This document shows, piece after piece, positions 1 through 10,791 of a stretch of DNA of 64,000 bases. The first letter of the stretch is position 1; every line of letters starts with the position of its first letter. This stretch comes from Modestobacter sp. VKM Ac-2985 (GTDB lineage: Bacteria > Actinomycetota > Actinomycetes > Mycobacteriales > Geodermatophilaceae). Under the pieces are notes generated by a model. That model was not told where the DNA came from. It saw only the letters and a list, made by a program, of their open reading frames with translations, and searched no databases. The stretch lies in NCBI RefSeq assembly GCF_026967925.1, contig NZ_JAPVBI010000001.1:372001-436000 (forward strand). The letters are read 5' to 3'. Position numbers and translations under genes: made by a program.

Positions 1-1170
1 ACCGAGGAGCGCCGGCTCAACCTGGTGCGCAAGGAGCTGGCCTGGCTGCGCCGGGGCCCGCCGGCCCGCACCAGCAAGCCGAAGTTCCGGATCGAGGCGG
101 CCCAGGCGCTGATCGCCGACGAGCCGCCCGCCCGGGACACCATGGCGCTGGCCGGCTTCGCCGCCCGGCGGCTGGGCAAGACGGTCTACGACGTCGAGGA
201 CGTCACCTTCACGGTGCGCGGCCGCGGTGACGACGCCGACGACCCCGCGGGTCCCGCCGACCCGGACGGCCCGCGGGAGCGCACGCTCTTCCGCGACCTC
301 ACCTGGCACGTCGGCCCGGGCGACCGGATCGGCGTCGTCGGGGTGAACGGTGCGGGCAAGACCTCGCTGCTCAAGCTGCTGGTGGGGGAGGCGCAGCCCG
401 ACGCCGGGCGCGTCGTCGTCGGCCAGACGGTGTCCGCGGCGTACCTGTCCCAGCACGTCACCGAGCTGGACCCCCGGCAGCGGGTGCTGGAGGCGGTGCA
501 GGACGTCGCCCGGATCGCGAAGATCGGCAACCAGGAGATCTCGGCGTCCACGCTGGCCGAGCGCTTCGGCTTCGCGGCGAACCGGCAGTGGACGCCGGTG
601 GGCGACCTCTCCGGCGGCGAGCGGCGCCGGCTGCAGCTGCTGCGGCTGCTGATGGCCGAGCCCAACGTGCTGCTGCTCGACGAGCCGACCAACGACCTGG
701 ACATCGACACCCTCACCGCGCTGGAGGACCTGCTCGACAGCTTCCCCGGCACGGTGCTGGTGGTCAGCCACGACCGGTACTTCGTCGACCGGGTCTGCGA
801 CTCGGTGGTCGCGCTGATGGGCGACGGCTCGCTGGCCGCGCTGCCCGGCGGGGTGGAGGAGTACCTGCGGCGCCGCGCCGCGGGAGAGGCCGCGCTGCCC
901 GGGTCCGGCACCGCGGCGCCGGTGGGCAGATCCTCGGCCCCGGCGCACAGCGCGGCGGACTCCCGGGCCGCCCGCAAGGAGGCGTCCCGGCTGGAGCGCC
1001 GGATGCTCAAGCTGGACGCCGACGAGAAGAAGCTGCACGAGCAGCTGGCCGCGGCCGCCACCGACTACGGCAAGGCCGCCGAGCTCGACGCTCAGCTCAA
1101 GGCGCTGCAGGCGGAGAAGGAACAGGTCGAGACCGACTGGCTGGCCGCGGCCGAGGTCGCCGACGCCTGA
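1..1170 (+). CDS. ABC-F family ATPase, 3' part (Uup/EttA-like)
   Basis: The reading frame is open from base 1, so the gene starts outside the window; 389 residues are visible. They hold the second nucleotide-binding domain: Walker A GVNGAGKTS near visible residue 115, signature LSGGE near 203, Walker B LLLDEPTNDLD near 225, and switch His in VVSHDRYFVD. A charged coiled-coil tail (about 320-385) resembles the C-terminal domain of Uup. No transmembrane segments are seen, as expected for ABC-F proteins, which act on ribosomes (translation factors or antibiotic-resistance proteins) rather than as transporters. The linker before the second domain is inside the visible part; the first domain is cut off. 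Which ABC-F subgroup it belongs to cannot be decided from this half. Confidence 0.9.
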   Translation, partial: TEERRLNLVRKELAWLRRGPPARTSKPKFRIEAAQALIADEPPARDTMALAGFAARRLGKTVYDVEDVTFTVRGRGDDADDPAGPADPDGPRERTLFRDLTWHVGPGDRIGVVGVNGAGKTSLLKLLVGEAQPDAGRVVVGQTVSAAYLSQHVTELDPRQRVLEAVQDVARIAKIGNQEISASTLAERFGFAANRQWTPVGDLSGGERRRLQLLRLLMAEPNVLLLDEPTNDLDIDTLTALEDLLDSFPGTVLVVSHDRYFVDRVCDSVVALMGDGSLAALPGGVEEYLRRRAAGEAALPGSGTAAPVGRSSAPAHSAADSRAARKEASRLERRMLKLDADEKKLHEQLAAAATDYGKAAELDAQLKALQAEKEQVETDWLAAAEVADA

Positions 1171-1184
1171 CGGAGCACCCCCTC

Positions 1185-1218
1185 GGGGCCGGCCGTGAGC
1201 GTGCTCACTGCTGGCCCC
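1185..1218 (+). terminator. Hairpin terminator after the ABC-F gene
   Basis: 15 nt past the stop lies a long stem: GGGGCCGGC pairs with GCTGGCCCC (one G-U) and continues into GTGAGC/GCTCAC with a two-base tip. No T-run follows, which is usual in high-GC actinobacteria. Confidence 0.7.
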
Positions 1219-1341
1219 GGGGATGGACCGTTCGACTCGCCGCGACCGGCGGCGCCCAGGAGGATGGCCCACGACGCTCGAACGCGCTGAGCCACAGGCG
1301 CGCTGCTGCCCGCCAGCCTGAGAACGACCGGAAGGGACCCG

Positions 1342-4239
1342 TTGGGCCTGCTGCTCCTGCTCCACCTCCTCGCCGCGGTCGGAGCCCCACTGCTCGTGCG
1401 GTGGTGGGGGCGACAAGCGTTCCTGGCCCTCGCCCTGGTGCCGGCCGCCGCGTTCGGGTGGGCGCTCACCCAGCTGGGCACCGTCGTCGGTGGGGGAGAC
1501 GTCCGGGAGACCGTCACCTGGATCCCGGCGCTGGACCTGCAGATCGCCCTGCGGCTGGACGCGCTGGCGCTGACCTTCGCCGCCCTGGTCACCGGGGTCG
1601 GCGCGCTGGTGCTGGTCTACTGCGCGCGCTACTTCGAGCCCGACGACGAGGGCGTCGGCCGGTTCGCCGGCGTGATGACCGCCTTCGCCGGTTCCATGCT
1701 CGGCCTGGTGCTGGCCGACGACGTGCTGGTGCTCTACGTCTTCTGGGAGCTCACCACCGTCTTCTCGTTCCTGCTGATCGGCGGCTCGGGGGCCAAGCTG
1801 GCCGGGCGGCGGGCGGCCAGCCAGGCGCTGCTGCTCACCACGGCCGGCGGCCTGGCGATGCTCGTCGGGTTGCTGATGATCTCCTCCGCCAGTGGCAGCC
1901 GGCTGCTGTCGGAGATCGTCGCCGACCCCGGCAGCGGCCCGGTGCTGGTGGCCGGCACGATGCTCGTGCTGGCCGGTGCGGTGACCAAGTCGGCGATGGT
2001 GCCGTTCCACTTCTGGCTGCCGGCCGCGATGGAGGCGCCGACCCCGGTCAGCGCCTACCTGCACGCCGCGGCGATGGTGAAGGCCGGCATCTACCTGGTC
2101 GCCCGGCTCGCTCCCGGCTTCGCCGACGTCCCCGGCTGGCGGCCGGTCGTGCTGGGGCTCGGCGTGGCCACCATGCTGATCGGCGGCTGGCGCTCGCTGC
2201 GGCAGAACGACCTCAAGCTGTTGCTGGCGTTCAGCACGGTCAGCCAGCTGGGCTTCCTGATCACGCTCGTCGGTGCCGGCAGCGAGGAGCTGGCCGCGGC
2301 CGGGCTGGCGATGACGATCGCGCACGCGTTGAGCAAGTCGACGCTGTTCCTCTCCGTCGGGGTGATCGACCACGCGACCGGGGTGCGTGACCTGCGGTTG
2401 CTCTCCGGCCTCGGACGGCGGATGCCCGCCCTCGCCGTGATCAGCACGCTGGCCGCCGCCAGCCTGGTCGGGCTGCCCCCGTTCCTGGGCTTCGTGGGCA
2501 AGGAGGCGGCGTTCACCGCGCTCTGGGAGGGCGGGGTCCCCGACCGGCTCACCGCCGTCGTCGTCCTGGTCGGGCTGGTGCTGGGGTCGGTGTTCACCGC
2601 TGCCTACTGCGCCCGGTACCTGTGGGGCGCGTTCGCGCGGAAGCCGGGTCTGCCGGACAGCGCACCCGAGGAGCTGGAGCACCACCCCGGTCCGCTGTTC
2701 CTCGCCGCGCCGGCCGTCCTCGCCCTCGCCGGGCTGGTGGCCGGCCCGGCCAGCCCGCTGCTGGACCACCTGGTGGTGGTCTACGCCGAGACGCTGCCGC
2801 TGATCGCCCCCGAGGCCGAGCACCTGGCGCTGTGGCACGGCTGGCAGCCGGCGCTCGGGCTCTCCGCCCTCACCCTGCTCGGTGGCGCCGCGCTGTTCGC
2901 CCTGCGGTCGCCGTTCATGCGGCTGCAGCACCGGCTGGCCGTGGGCGCCTCCGCCGACGAGGGCTACTGGAACGTCCTGCAGGGCCTGGACCGGCTCGCC
3001 GTGCTGGTGACCGGGACGACGCAGCGCGGGTCGCTGCCCGCCTACCTGGGCACCATCCTCGTCGTCGTCCTGGCGCTGCCGGGGTCCGTGCTGCTGTTCC
3101 AGGCACCCTGGCCGCAGGAGTGGCGGGCCTGGGACACACCCCTGCAGGCGGTGGTGGGTGCGGTCGTGCTGATCGCCGCGGCCGTGGCGGTGCCGCTCCG
3201 CCAGCGGCTGTCCGCCGTCCTCGTCGTCGGCGTGACCGGCTACGGCCTGGCCCTGCTCTTCGTCCTGCACGGCGCCCCGGACCTGGCGCTGACCCAGTTC
3301 CTGGTGGAGACGCTCAGCCTGGTGGTCTTCGTGCTGGTGCTCCGCAAGCTCCCCTCGGACATCAGCGAGCGGCACCGCCCCGTCGAGCGGACGATCCGGG
3401 CGGTGCTGGCCATCTCGGCCGGCGTGCTGATGGCGGGTGTCGGTGCCGCTGCGCTGGGCGCGCGCACCGCCACGCCGGTCTCCACGGACATCCCCGAGCT
3501 CGCCCTGATCGAGGGGCACGGGGAGAACGTGGTCAACGTGATCCTGGTCGACATCCGCGCCTGGGACACCCTGGGCGAGCTGTCGGTGCTGGTCGTGGCG
3601 GCCACCGGCGTGGCCAGCCTGGTCTTCCTCCGCGGCCGGACCGGAGCGGTCGACCGGCCGGGTGAGGAGCACGCGTCCGGAGCCGACCCGACGGAGGCCC
3701 GGCGGGCGCCGAAGAGCCGGTGGCTCTCGGCCAGCTCCAGCCTCGCGCCCCAGCGACGTTCGGTGGTGCTCGAGGTGGCCACCCGTTTCCTGTTCCACCC
3801 GATCGTCGTCTTCTCGCTGTTCCTGCTGTTCTCCGGGCACAACCAGCCCGGCGGCGGTTTCGCCGGGGGGCTGGTGGCCGGACTGGCCCTGGTGCTCCGC
3901 TACCTGGCCGGTGGCCGGTACGAGCTGGGCGAGGCGGCCCGGGTGTCGCCGGGCCTGCTGCTCGGCAGCGGTCTGCTGCTGGCCGGCGGCAGCGGGGTCA
4001 TCAGCCTGCTGTTGGGTGGTGCAGCGCTCGAGTCCGCCTACTTCTCGGGCGAGGTGCCGGTGCTCGGCAGCGTGAGCCTGCCCACCGCCCTGTTCTTCGA
4101 CGTCGGCGTCTACCTCATCGTCGTCGGCCTGGTCCTGGACGTGCTGCGCAGCCTGGGCGCCGAGCAGGACCGCCAGGAGGACGAGCAGGACCAGCAGGAC
4201 CCGGCCGAGACCGCTCCCGAGGAGGTGATCGCCCGATGA
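1342..4239 (+). CDS. mnhA: Mrp Na+/H+ antiporter subunits A and B, fused
   Basis: 965 residues. This is the large proton-channel subunit of the multi-subunit Mrp monovalent cation/proton antiporter in the cell membrane. Residues 60-420 form the NuoL/MrpA-type transporter domain, including the family motif around FWLPAAMEAPTPVSAYLHAA. About 590-720 is the MrpA C-terminal (DUF4040) region with GAPDLALTQFLVETL. After a charged linker (about 770-800) comes a complete MnhB domain, recognised by GHNQPGGGFAGGL. The A-B fusion is common in actinobacteria. The start is TTG at 1342, chosen for the GGAAGGG ribosome site 5 nt upstream and because the first membrane helix begins at once. It is the first gene of a six-gene operon and its stop overlaps mnhC as ATGA. 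Confidence 0.93.
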   Translation: MGLLLLLHLLAAVGAPLLVRWWGRQAFLALALVPAAAFGWALTQLGTVVGGGDVRETVTWIPALDLQIALRLDALALTFAALVTGVGALVLVYCARYFEPDDEGVGRFAGVMTAFAGSMLGLVLADDVLVLYVFWELTTVFSFLLIGGSGAKLAGRRAASQALLLTTAGGLAMLVGLLMISSASGSRLLSEIVADPGSGPVLVAGTMLVLAGAVTKSAMVPFHFWLPAAMEAPTPVSAYLHAAAMVKAGIYLVARLAPGFADVPGWRPVVLGLGVATMLIGGWRSLRQNDLKLLLAFSTVSQLGFLITLVGAGSEELAAAGLAMTIAHALSKSTLFLSVGVIDHATGVRDLRLLSGLGRRMPALAVISTLAAASLVGLPPFLGFVGKEAAFTALWEGGVPDRLTAVVVLVGLVLGSVFTAAYCARYLWGAFARKPGLPDSAPEELEHHPGPLFLAAPAVLALAGLVAGPASPLLDHLVVVYAETLPLIAPEAEHLALWHGWQPALGLSALTLLGGAALFALRSPFMRLQHRLAVGASADEGYWNVLQGLDRLAVLVTGTTQRGSLPAYLGTILVVVLALPGSVLLFQAPWPQEWRAWDTPLQAVVGAVVLIAAAVAVPLRQRLSAVLVVGVTGYGLALLFVLHGAPDLALTQFLVETLSLVVFVLVLRKLPSDISERHRPVERTIRAVLAISAGVLMAGVGAAALGARTATPVSTDIPELALIEGHGENVVNVILVDIRAWDTLGELSVLVVAATGVASLVFLRGRTGAVDRPGEEHASGADPTEARRAPKSRWLSASSSLAPQRRSVVLEVATRFLFHPIVVFSLFLLFSGHNQPGGGFAGGLVAGLALVLRYLAGGRYELGEAARVSPGLLLGSGLLLAGGSGVISLLLGGAALESAYFSGEVPVLGSVSLPTALFFDVGVYLIVVGLVLDVLRSLGAEQDRQEDEQDQQDPAETAPEEVIAR

Positions 4240-4778
4240 CCCCCACCATCGTGCTGCCGGTCGTGATCGGTGGCCTCTACGCGGCGGGTGTCTACCTGCT
4301 GCTGGACCGCAGCCTCACCCGGGTGATCCTGGGCTTCATCCTGCTCGGCAACGCGACCAACCTGCTGCTGCTGTCCTCCAGCGGCCCGGCCATGCTGGCC
4401 CCGTTCTTCGGGTACGCCGAGCCCGAGGAGATGAGCGACCCGCTGCCGCAGGCACTCGTGCTCACCGCCATCGTGATCACCTTCGGCGTCACCGCGTTCC
4501 TGCTGGCGATGGTGCACCGGTCCTGGCGGCTGGTCCGGCAGGAGGTCATCGAGGTCGACGAGGAGGACCGGCGGGTGGCAGCCCGGCAGGGCATGGACGC
4601 CGACGACGTGGACCCCGACGACATCGACCCGAACGAGCTCCGCACGGAGGACCGTCCGGCTGGGAAGGGGAACACCCTGCACTCCGACGTCGACGTCGAG
4701 GAGCAGCTGGCGCGTCGGTACGACGGGTTCGCCTCCGACGACATCGCCCTCCCACCGACCCGGCGGGGCGAGCAGTGA
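4236..4778 (+). CDS. mnhC: Mrp antiporter subunit C
   Basis: 180 residues with three membrane helices (about 3-22, 28-48, 75-97), like NuoK/MrpC. Motif LGFILLGNATNLLLL and the PLPQALVLTAIVI stretch are typical of the family. The C-terminal 80 residues are an acidic soluble tail absent from short MrpC proteins. ATG overlaps the mnhA stop (ATGA) and is preceded by a near-perfect ribosome site GGAGGTGA at 4221-4228. Its own stop overlaps mnhD as GTGA. Confidence 0.92.
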   Translation: MTPTIVLPVVIGGLYAAGVYLLLDRSLTRVILGFILLGNATNLLLLSSSGPAMLAPFFGYAEPEEMSDPLPQALVLTAIVITFGVTAFLLAMVHRSWRLVRQEVIEVDEEDRRVAARQGMDADDVDPDDIDPNELRTEDRPAGKGNTLHSDVDVEEQLARRYDGFASDDIALPPTRRGEQ

Positions 4779-6529
4779 TCGGCGACCTCGCGCCGTTGCC
4801 GGTGCTGCTGCCGTTGCTCGGGGCCGCCGCCGCCCTGCTCGTCGGCCGGCACCCCCGGGTGCAGCGCACGGTCAGCATCGCGGTGCTGGCCGGGGTGGTC
4901 GGGGTGTCGGTCGCCCTGCTGCTCATCGCCGACGCCGAGGGGGCGGCTGCGGTCGCCGTGGGTGACTGGCCGGTCCCGGTGGCGATCATGCTCGTCGTCG
5001 ACCGGCTCTCGGCGCTGATGCTGGTGGTGGCCGGCACCGTGGGGCTCGGCGTGCTCGTCTTCGCCGTGGGCCAGGGCACGGCCGACGGCGACGAGGAGAC
5101 GCCGCTGTCGATCTTCCACCCGACGTTCCTGGTCCTGATGGCCGGTGTGAACTACGCCTTCCTGGCCGGGGACCTGTTCAACCTCTACGTGGGCTTCGAG
5201 ATCCTGCTGACCTCGAGCTACGTCCTGCTCACCCTGGGCGGCTCCGCACCGCGGATCCGGGCCGGCATCACCTACGTCGTGGTGAGCCTGCTCAGCTCCC
5301 TGCTCTTCCTGGCCTCGATCGCGCTGGTCTACGCCGCGACCGGCACGGTCAACCTGGCCCAGCTGGCCGGCCGGCTCGGCGAGCTCCCGGCCGGTACCCA
5401 GCTGATGCTGCAGTCGATGCTGCTGATCGCCTTCGGCATCAAGGCGGCGGTCTTCCCGCTGTCGGCCTGGCTGCCGGACAGCTACCCGACCGCGCCGGCC
5501 CCGGTCACCGCCGTGTTCGCCGGCCTGCTGACCAAGGTCGGCGTCTACGCCGTCATCCGCACCCAGACGCTGCTGTTCCCCGACGGCGCCCTCGACGACC
5601 TGCTCATGTGGGCGGCGCTGGCCACCATGCTGGTCGGCATCCTCGGCGCGGTCGCGCAGAGCGACATCCGGCGGATCCTCTCTTTCACGCTGGTCAGCCA
5701 CATCGGGTACATGGTCTTCGGGATCGCGTTGGCGACCACGGCCGGCCTGGCCGGAGCGATCTTCTACGTCGTCCACCACATCGCCATCCAGACGACCCTC
5801 TTCCTGGTCGCCGGGCTGATCGAGCGGCGCGGCGGCAGTACGTCGACGGCGCGCCTCGGTGGGCTCGCGACCGCGTCCCCGTTGCTGGCGGTGCTCTTCT
5901 TCGTGCCGGCGATGAACCTGGCCGGCATCCCCCCGTTCTCCGGCTTCATCGGCAAGGTGGGACTGCTGGACGCCGGGGTCGCCGTCGGCGGCTGGCAGGT
6001 GTACGTGCTGGTGGGCGGCGCGGTGGTGACCAGCCTCCTGACCCTGGTGGCCATGTCGCGGGTCTGGACCCGGGCGTTCTGGCGGCCGCCGACGCAGGCC
6101 GCCTCGGCGGACACCGCCGCCGCGGCGGCCCGCGACGCCGGCCCCGAGAACGGCCCCGAGGACGACCCCGCGGGAGGCGAGGAGCCCGCTGAGGAGCCCC
6201 TGCCGGCGGGGCTGGCCGGCGGCGCGACCTCCACCACCACCGCCCGCCAGACCGGACGCCGGGGGGCCTGGCTGCGGCACGTCGCCGTGGCGACCGCGGC
6301 ACCTGCCGGAGGTGAGGGGCAGCCGAGCCGGGGGGCGGAGGACTCCCGGCCGTCGACGCGTCCGCTGCCGGCGGTGATGATGGCGGCCACCACCGCGATG
6401 GTGCTGCTGACCGTCGGGCTCACGGTGATCGCCGGGCCGTTGTACGGGATGACCGAACGGGCCGCCGGGGACCTGCGGGAGCGGACGCCCTACATCGAGG
6501 CCGTCTACGGCGCGGAGGTGGACGAGTGA
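4775..6529 (+). CDS. mnhD: Mrp antiporter subunit D
   Basis: 584 residues, a NuoN-type proton-translocating subunit. The conserved core reads FPLSAWLPDSYPTAPAPVTA near residue 230, followed by FAGLLTKVGVYA. Transport helices end near residue 435. Residues about 440-530 are an inserted soluble stretch rich in Ala, Glu, Pro and Thr, after which one more helix (about 535-560) closes the protein. This insertion is longer than in typical MrpD. GTG start in a GTGA overlap with mnhC. Confidence 0.92.
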   Translation: MIGDLAPLPVLLPLLGAAAALLVGRHPRVQRTVSIAVLAGVVGVSVALLLIADAEGAAAVAVGDWPVPVAIMLVVDRLSALMLVVAGTVGLGVLVFAVGQGTADGDEETPLSIFHPTFLVLMAGVNYAFLAGDLFNLYVGFEILLTSSYVLLTLGGSAPRIRAGITYVVVSLLSSLLFLASIALVYAATGTVNLAQLAGRLGELPAGTQLMLQSMLLIAFGIKAAVFPLSAWLPDSYPTAPAPVTAVFAGLLTKVGVYAVIRTQTLLFPDGALDDLLMWAALATMLVGILGAVAQSDIRRILSFTLVSHIGYMVFGIALATTAGLAGAIFYVVHHIAIQTTLFLVAGLIERRGGSTSTARLGGLATASPLLAVLFFVPAMNLAGIPPFSGFIGKVGLLDAGVAVGGWQVYVLVGGAVVTSLLTLVAMSRVWTRAFWRPPTQAASADTAAAAARDAGPENGPEDDPAGGEEPAEEPLPAGLAGGATSTTTARQTGRRGAWLRHVAVATAAPAGGEGQPSRGAEDSRPSTRPLPAVMMAATTAMVLLTVGLTVIAGPLYGMTERAAGDLRERTPYIEAVYGAEVDE

Positions 6530-7116
6530 CCGTCGACTCACCCCTCCGCCGGTTGCGGCTCCGGGCACCCCTGCTCATCTGGCTGGTGTTGATCTGGAAC
6601 CTGCTGTGGGGCACCTGGTCCTGGGCGAACCTCATCACCGGGGTGCTGGTCGCCCTGACGGTGACCGTCGTCCTGCCCCTGCCCGTGGTCGCCGGTGGTG
6701 CCCGGATCCACCCGTTGCCGGCGCTCTACCTGATCGGCCACTTCCTGGTGAACCTCACCGTGTCCAGCGCCCAGGTCGCCTGGCAGACCCTGCGGCCGAG
6801 CGGCATCCGGCAGAGCGCGGTCATCCGGGTGCAGCTGCGCACCGACTCGGACCTGCTGCTCAGCATCATCTCCCAGAACCTCACGTTGGTCCCCGGGTCG
6901 ATGGTGCTGGACCTGGACCGACGGCGGATGGCCCTGGGCGTGCACGTGCTGGACGTGGGGGACGAGGCCGACGTCGAGCGCCAGCGCGCGGAGGTGCTGG
7001 CGACCGAGCGACGGGTGGTGCGGGCCTTCGGGTCCGCGGAGGACATCGCCCGGCTGGACCAGGAACCACCTCAGGAGCGCGCCACCGCTCCCGCCGCCGC
7101 GGAGCCCACCCGATGA
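6526..7116 (+). CDS. mnhE: Mrp antiporter subunit E
   Basis: 196 residues. Two N-terminal helices (about 16-50) contain the family hallmark LIWNLLWGTWSWANLITG, followed by a cytoplasmic domain with SIISQNLTLVPGSMVLDL, the conserved MnhE signature. The last 30 residues are an acidic, Ala-rich tail. GTG start in a GTGA overlap with mnhD. Confidence 0.92.
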   Translation: MTVDSPLRRLRLRAPLLIWLVLIWNLLWGTWSWANLITGVLVALTVTVVLPLPVVAGGARIHPLPALYLIGHFLVNLTVSSAQVAWQTLRPSGIRQSAVIRVQLRTDSDLLLSIISQNLTLVPGSMVLDLDRRRMALGVHVLDVGDEADVERQRAEVLATERRVVRAFGSAEDIARLDQEPPQERATAPAAAEPTR

Positions 7117-7454
7117 CCGTCGTGGCAGTCCTCATCTACGGCATGCTGGGGCTCGGTGCCCTCCTGGCGATGGTGCGGTTGGCGCTGGGCCCCTCCCTGC
7201 TGGACCGGGTGGTGGCCACGGACTCCATCCTGGTCATCGTCGCGGTCGGCCTCGCGGTGCACGCGGCCCTGCAGCGGGACCCCACGGTGGTCCCGGTGCT
7301 CGTGGTCGTCGCCCTGCTGGTCTTCGTCGGCGCGATCTCCGTCGTCCGCTACATCGGCGGCATGCTGATCCGCACGGGAGCGGACGACGAGGAGCTGGGG
7401 GGCTCCCCGGCGGCTGAGCAACTGGGGCGACTCGAGGGCGGGGGCAGATCGTGA
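7113..7454 (+). CDS. mnhF: Mrp antiporter subunit F
   Basis: 113 residues, three predicted helices. The stretch RLALGPSLLDRVVATDS is the conserved MrpF/PhaF core (R-x-GP-x-x-DRV-x-x-D). ATG overlaps the mnhE stop (ATGA) and the stop overlaps mnhG (GTGA). Small hydrophobic subunit required for assembly of the complex in studied relatives. Confidence 0.92.
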   Translation: MTVVAVLIYGMLGLGALLAMVRLALGPSLLDRVVATDSILVIVAVGLAVHAALQRDPTVVPVLVVVALLVFVGAISVVRYIGGMLIRTGADDEELGGSPAAEQLGRLEGGGRS

Positions 7455-7942
7455 ACGACTTCGACTCGGTGGCCGACTGGATCGCCGCAGCGTTCCTGCT
7501 GGTCGGTGCCTTCCTCTGCCTCACCGCCGGGGTCGGCCTGCTGCGGTTCCCCGACGTCCTGTCCCGGATGCACGCCGGCACCAAGCCACAGGTCATGGGC
7601 GTCCTGCTGATCATGATCGGTGGGGCGATCCGGCTCACCGGCTGGTCGGTGACCTGGATGCTGCTGCTCGTCGCGGTGTTCCAGCTGATCACCGCACCGG
7701 TCAACGCGCACATGGTCAGCCGGATCGCCTACCGGCGCCGGCACGTGGCACCGGAGCACCTGTTCGTCGACGAGCTCGGGGTCGCACCGCGCGGCGCGGA
7801 GGTGCAGGCGGGGGAACGCGGCCGGCGGGGCGACGAACCGGCGGATGCGCCGGTCGACCAGGGGCCGGGTCCGACGGTGGCCGAGGACGACGAGGCCGAG
7901 GATCCCGCTGCGGACGAGCCGGCCGGAGGACCTCGCCGCTGA
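7451..7942 (+). CDS. mnhG: Mrp antiporter subunit G
   Basis: 163 residues. Three helices in the first 100 residues with the family motif LLRFPDVLSRMHAGTKPQ. A 55-residue acidic tail follows, richer in Asp/Glu than usual for MnhG. Last gene of the antiporter operon; a strong hairpin follows two bases after the stop codon. Confidence 0.92.
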   Translation: MNDFDSVADWIAAAFLLVGAFLCLTAGVGLLRFPDVLSRMHAGTKPQVMGVLLIMIGGAIRLTGWSVTWMLLLVAVFQLITAPVNAHMVSRIAYRRRHVAPEHLFVDELGVAPRGAEVQAGERGRRGDEPADAPVDQGPGPTVAEDDEAEDPAADEPAGGPRR

Positions 7943-7943
7943 G

Positions 7944-7979
7944 CCGTCCGGGTGCGGGGCACTCTCCGCACCCGGACGG
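7944..7979 (+). terminator. Bidirectional terminator between mnhG and leuA
   Basis: Perfect 14-bp stem CCGTCCGGGTGCGG with an 8-nt loop, filling the gap between the convergent stops of mnhG (+) and leuA (-). Confidence 0.85.
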
Positions 7980-7988
7980 GTCGGGCTC

Positions 7989-9878
<1,890 letters not shown>

Positions 9879-10655
9879 TCAGGCCACGTCGCAGCCGCAG
9901 GCGCAGGCCGGTGCGTGCCCGAGGTCGGCGTTGGACGCCTCGGCGTACTCGCACCCGGGCAGGCAGGTGCAGCCGGTGCCCCAGTCGGGGCCGCCGAGAC
10001 CGCCGGCCGCGAGCCACGCTCGCCAGGCGGCCTCGCGCTGTTCCCGCCGGCGGAGGAGTGCCGCCCACCTCCGCGCGGCGGCCCGCTCCGCCAGGGAGTC
10101 GCCCGGGCGGTGCACGAGGTGGTCGTCCGGGGTGCCCTGCTGCCGGCGCCAGGAGTCCCGGCTGCGGCGGTCCCGGTCGAAGGTGACGTCCGGCTGGCTC
10201 CGGGTGTGCCGGTGCGGGCCGCACCACCAGTCCTCGTCCCCGTGCCGGGTGTCCAGGTGCGCGGGGAACTGCCGTCCGGCCCGGTCCCGGACGGCAGCGG
10301 CGGACATCGGTGCGACCTCCTGCCCCGCGGCGTCCAGCAGGACCAGGCGCAGCCGGGCCAGCGAGACGGTGCGGGCGAACTCGCCCACGTGCAGGTCGCC
10401 GCGGCCGGACTCTGCGCGGCCCAGGCGGTCCCGGGAGACGCCGCTCGCCTCGGCCAGCTCACGCTGCGACATGTCCGCCAGCCGGCGCACCCGCCGCAGC
10501 ATCCCAGCCACGTCGACCCCCGGGGCCATCGGCACGGCCTGGGGCTCGGGGACCTGGACGTCGGCCTCGGGGACCTGGACCTCGGGTTCCGGGGCCTGGA
10601 CCTCGGGTTCCGGACCCTGGGCCCCGGGCGCGGTGAGGGGGTGGGGCGCTGGCAC
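9879..10655 (-). CDS. XRE-type HTH protein with FPAHLD-WW domain and Cys cluster (copy 1)
   Basis: About 258 residues from the chosen GTG. Order: a Pro/Glu/Gln/Val-rich stretch of 7-residue repeats, an XRE helix-turn-helix (MSQRELAEASGVSRDRLG), a conserved domain with FPAHLDTRHGDEDWW and TFDRDRR, and a Cys-rich end (C-T-C-x3-C and C-A-C-G-C-D-V-A) that could bind metal. It is clearly paralogous to the protein at 33084-33818, which shares all three parts. I do not recognise a named family. The start is uncertain: GTG 10655, GTG 10721 and ATG 10529 are all possible and none has a good ribosome site. Divergent from lysC; a matching inverted repeat lies upstream, so autoregulation is plausible. 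Confidence 0.7.
   Translation of the reverse strand: MPAPHPLTAPGAQGPEPEVQAPEPEVQVPEADVQVPEPQAVPMAPGVDVAGMLRRVRRLADMSQRELAEASGVSRDRLGRAESGRGDLHVGEFARTVSLARLRLVLLDAAGQEVAPMSAAAVRDRAGRQFPAHLDTRHGDEDWWCGPHRHTRSQPDVTFDRDRRSRDSWRRQQGTPDDHLVHRPGDSLAERAAARRWAALLRRREQREAAWRAWLAAGGLGGPDWGTGCTCLPGCEYAEASNADLGHAPACACGCDVA
10541..10620 (-). repeat. 21-bp tandem repeat inside XRE gene copy 1
   Basis: About four degenerate 21-bp units (core GGACCTGGACCTCGGG on the plus strand) encode 7-residue units of the form V-Q-V/A-P-E-P/A-E/D. They lengthen the N-terminal linker compared with the paralogue. Confidence 0.8.
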
Positions 10656-10752
10656 CGGCCGAGCGTGTCGGCTCGGCGGCCCGATGACCGCACCCGCGAG
10701 AGAGCTGTGGACGCCGCGCACCGTGGTGGACGGGGAGAGGCAGGTCGCGAGC

Positions 10753-10791
10753 AGTCGTGCTCTGGCTGCACTGCTGCGCCAGAGCACGACT
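10753..10791. promoter_or_regulatory. Inverted repeat upstream of XRE copy 1 (candidate operator)
   Basis: Perfect 14-bp arms AGTCGTGCTCTGGC and GCCAGAGCACGACT with an 11-nt centre. The inner half-sites GTGCTCTG and CAGAGCAC are 15 nt apart, exactly as in front of the paralogous gene (33925-33975). It lies between two divergent genes, so it is not downstream of any gene and is unlikely to be a terminator. Confidence 0.65.

Noticed and set aside
4292-6568. Very long reading frames opposite real genes (for example here and at 8139-9836)
   Set aside because: They are caused by GC-rich third positions, have low-complexity Gln/Arg/His/Gly products and no ribosome sites.
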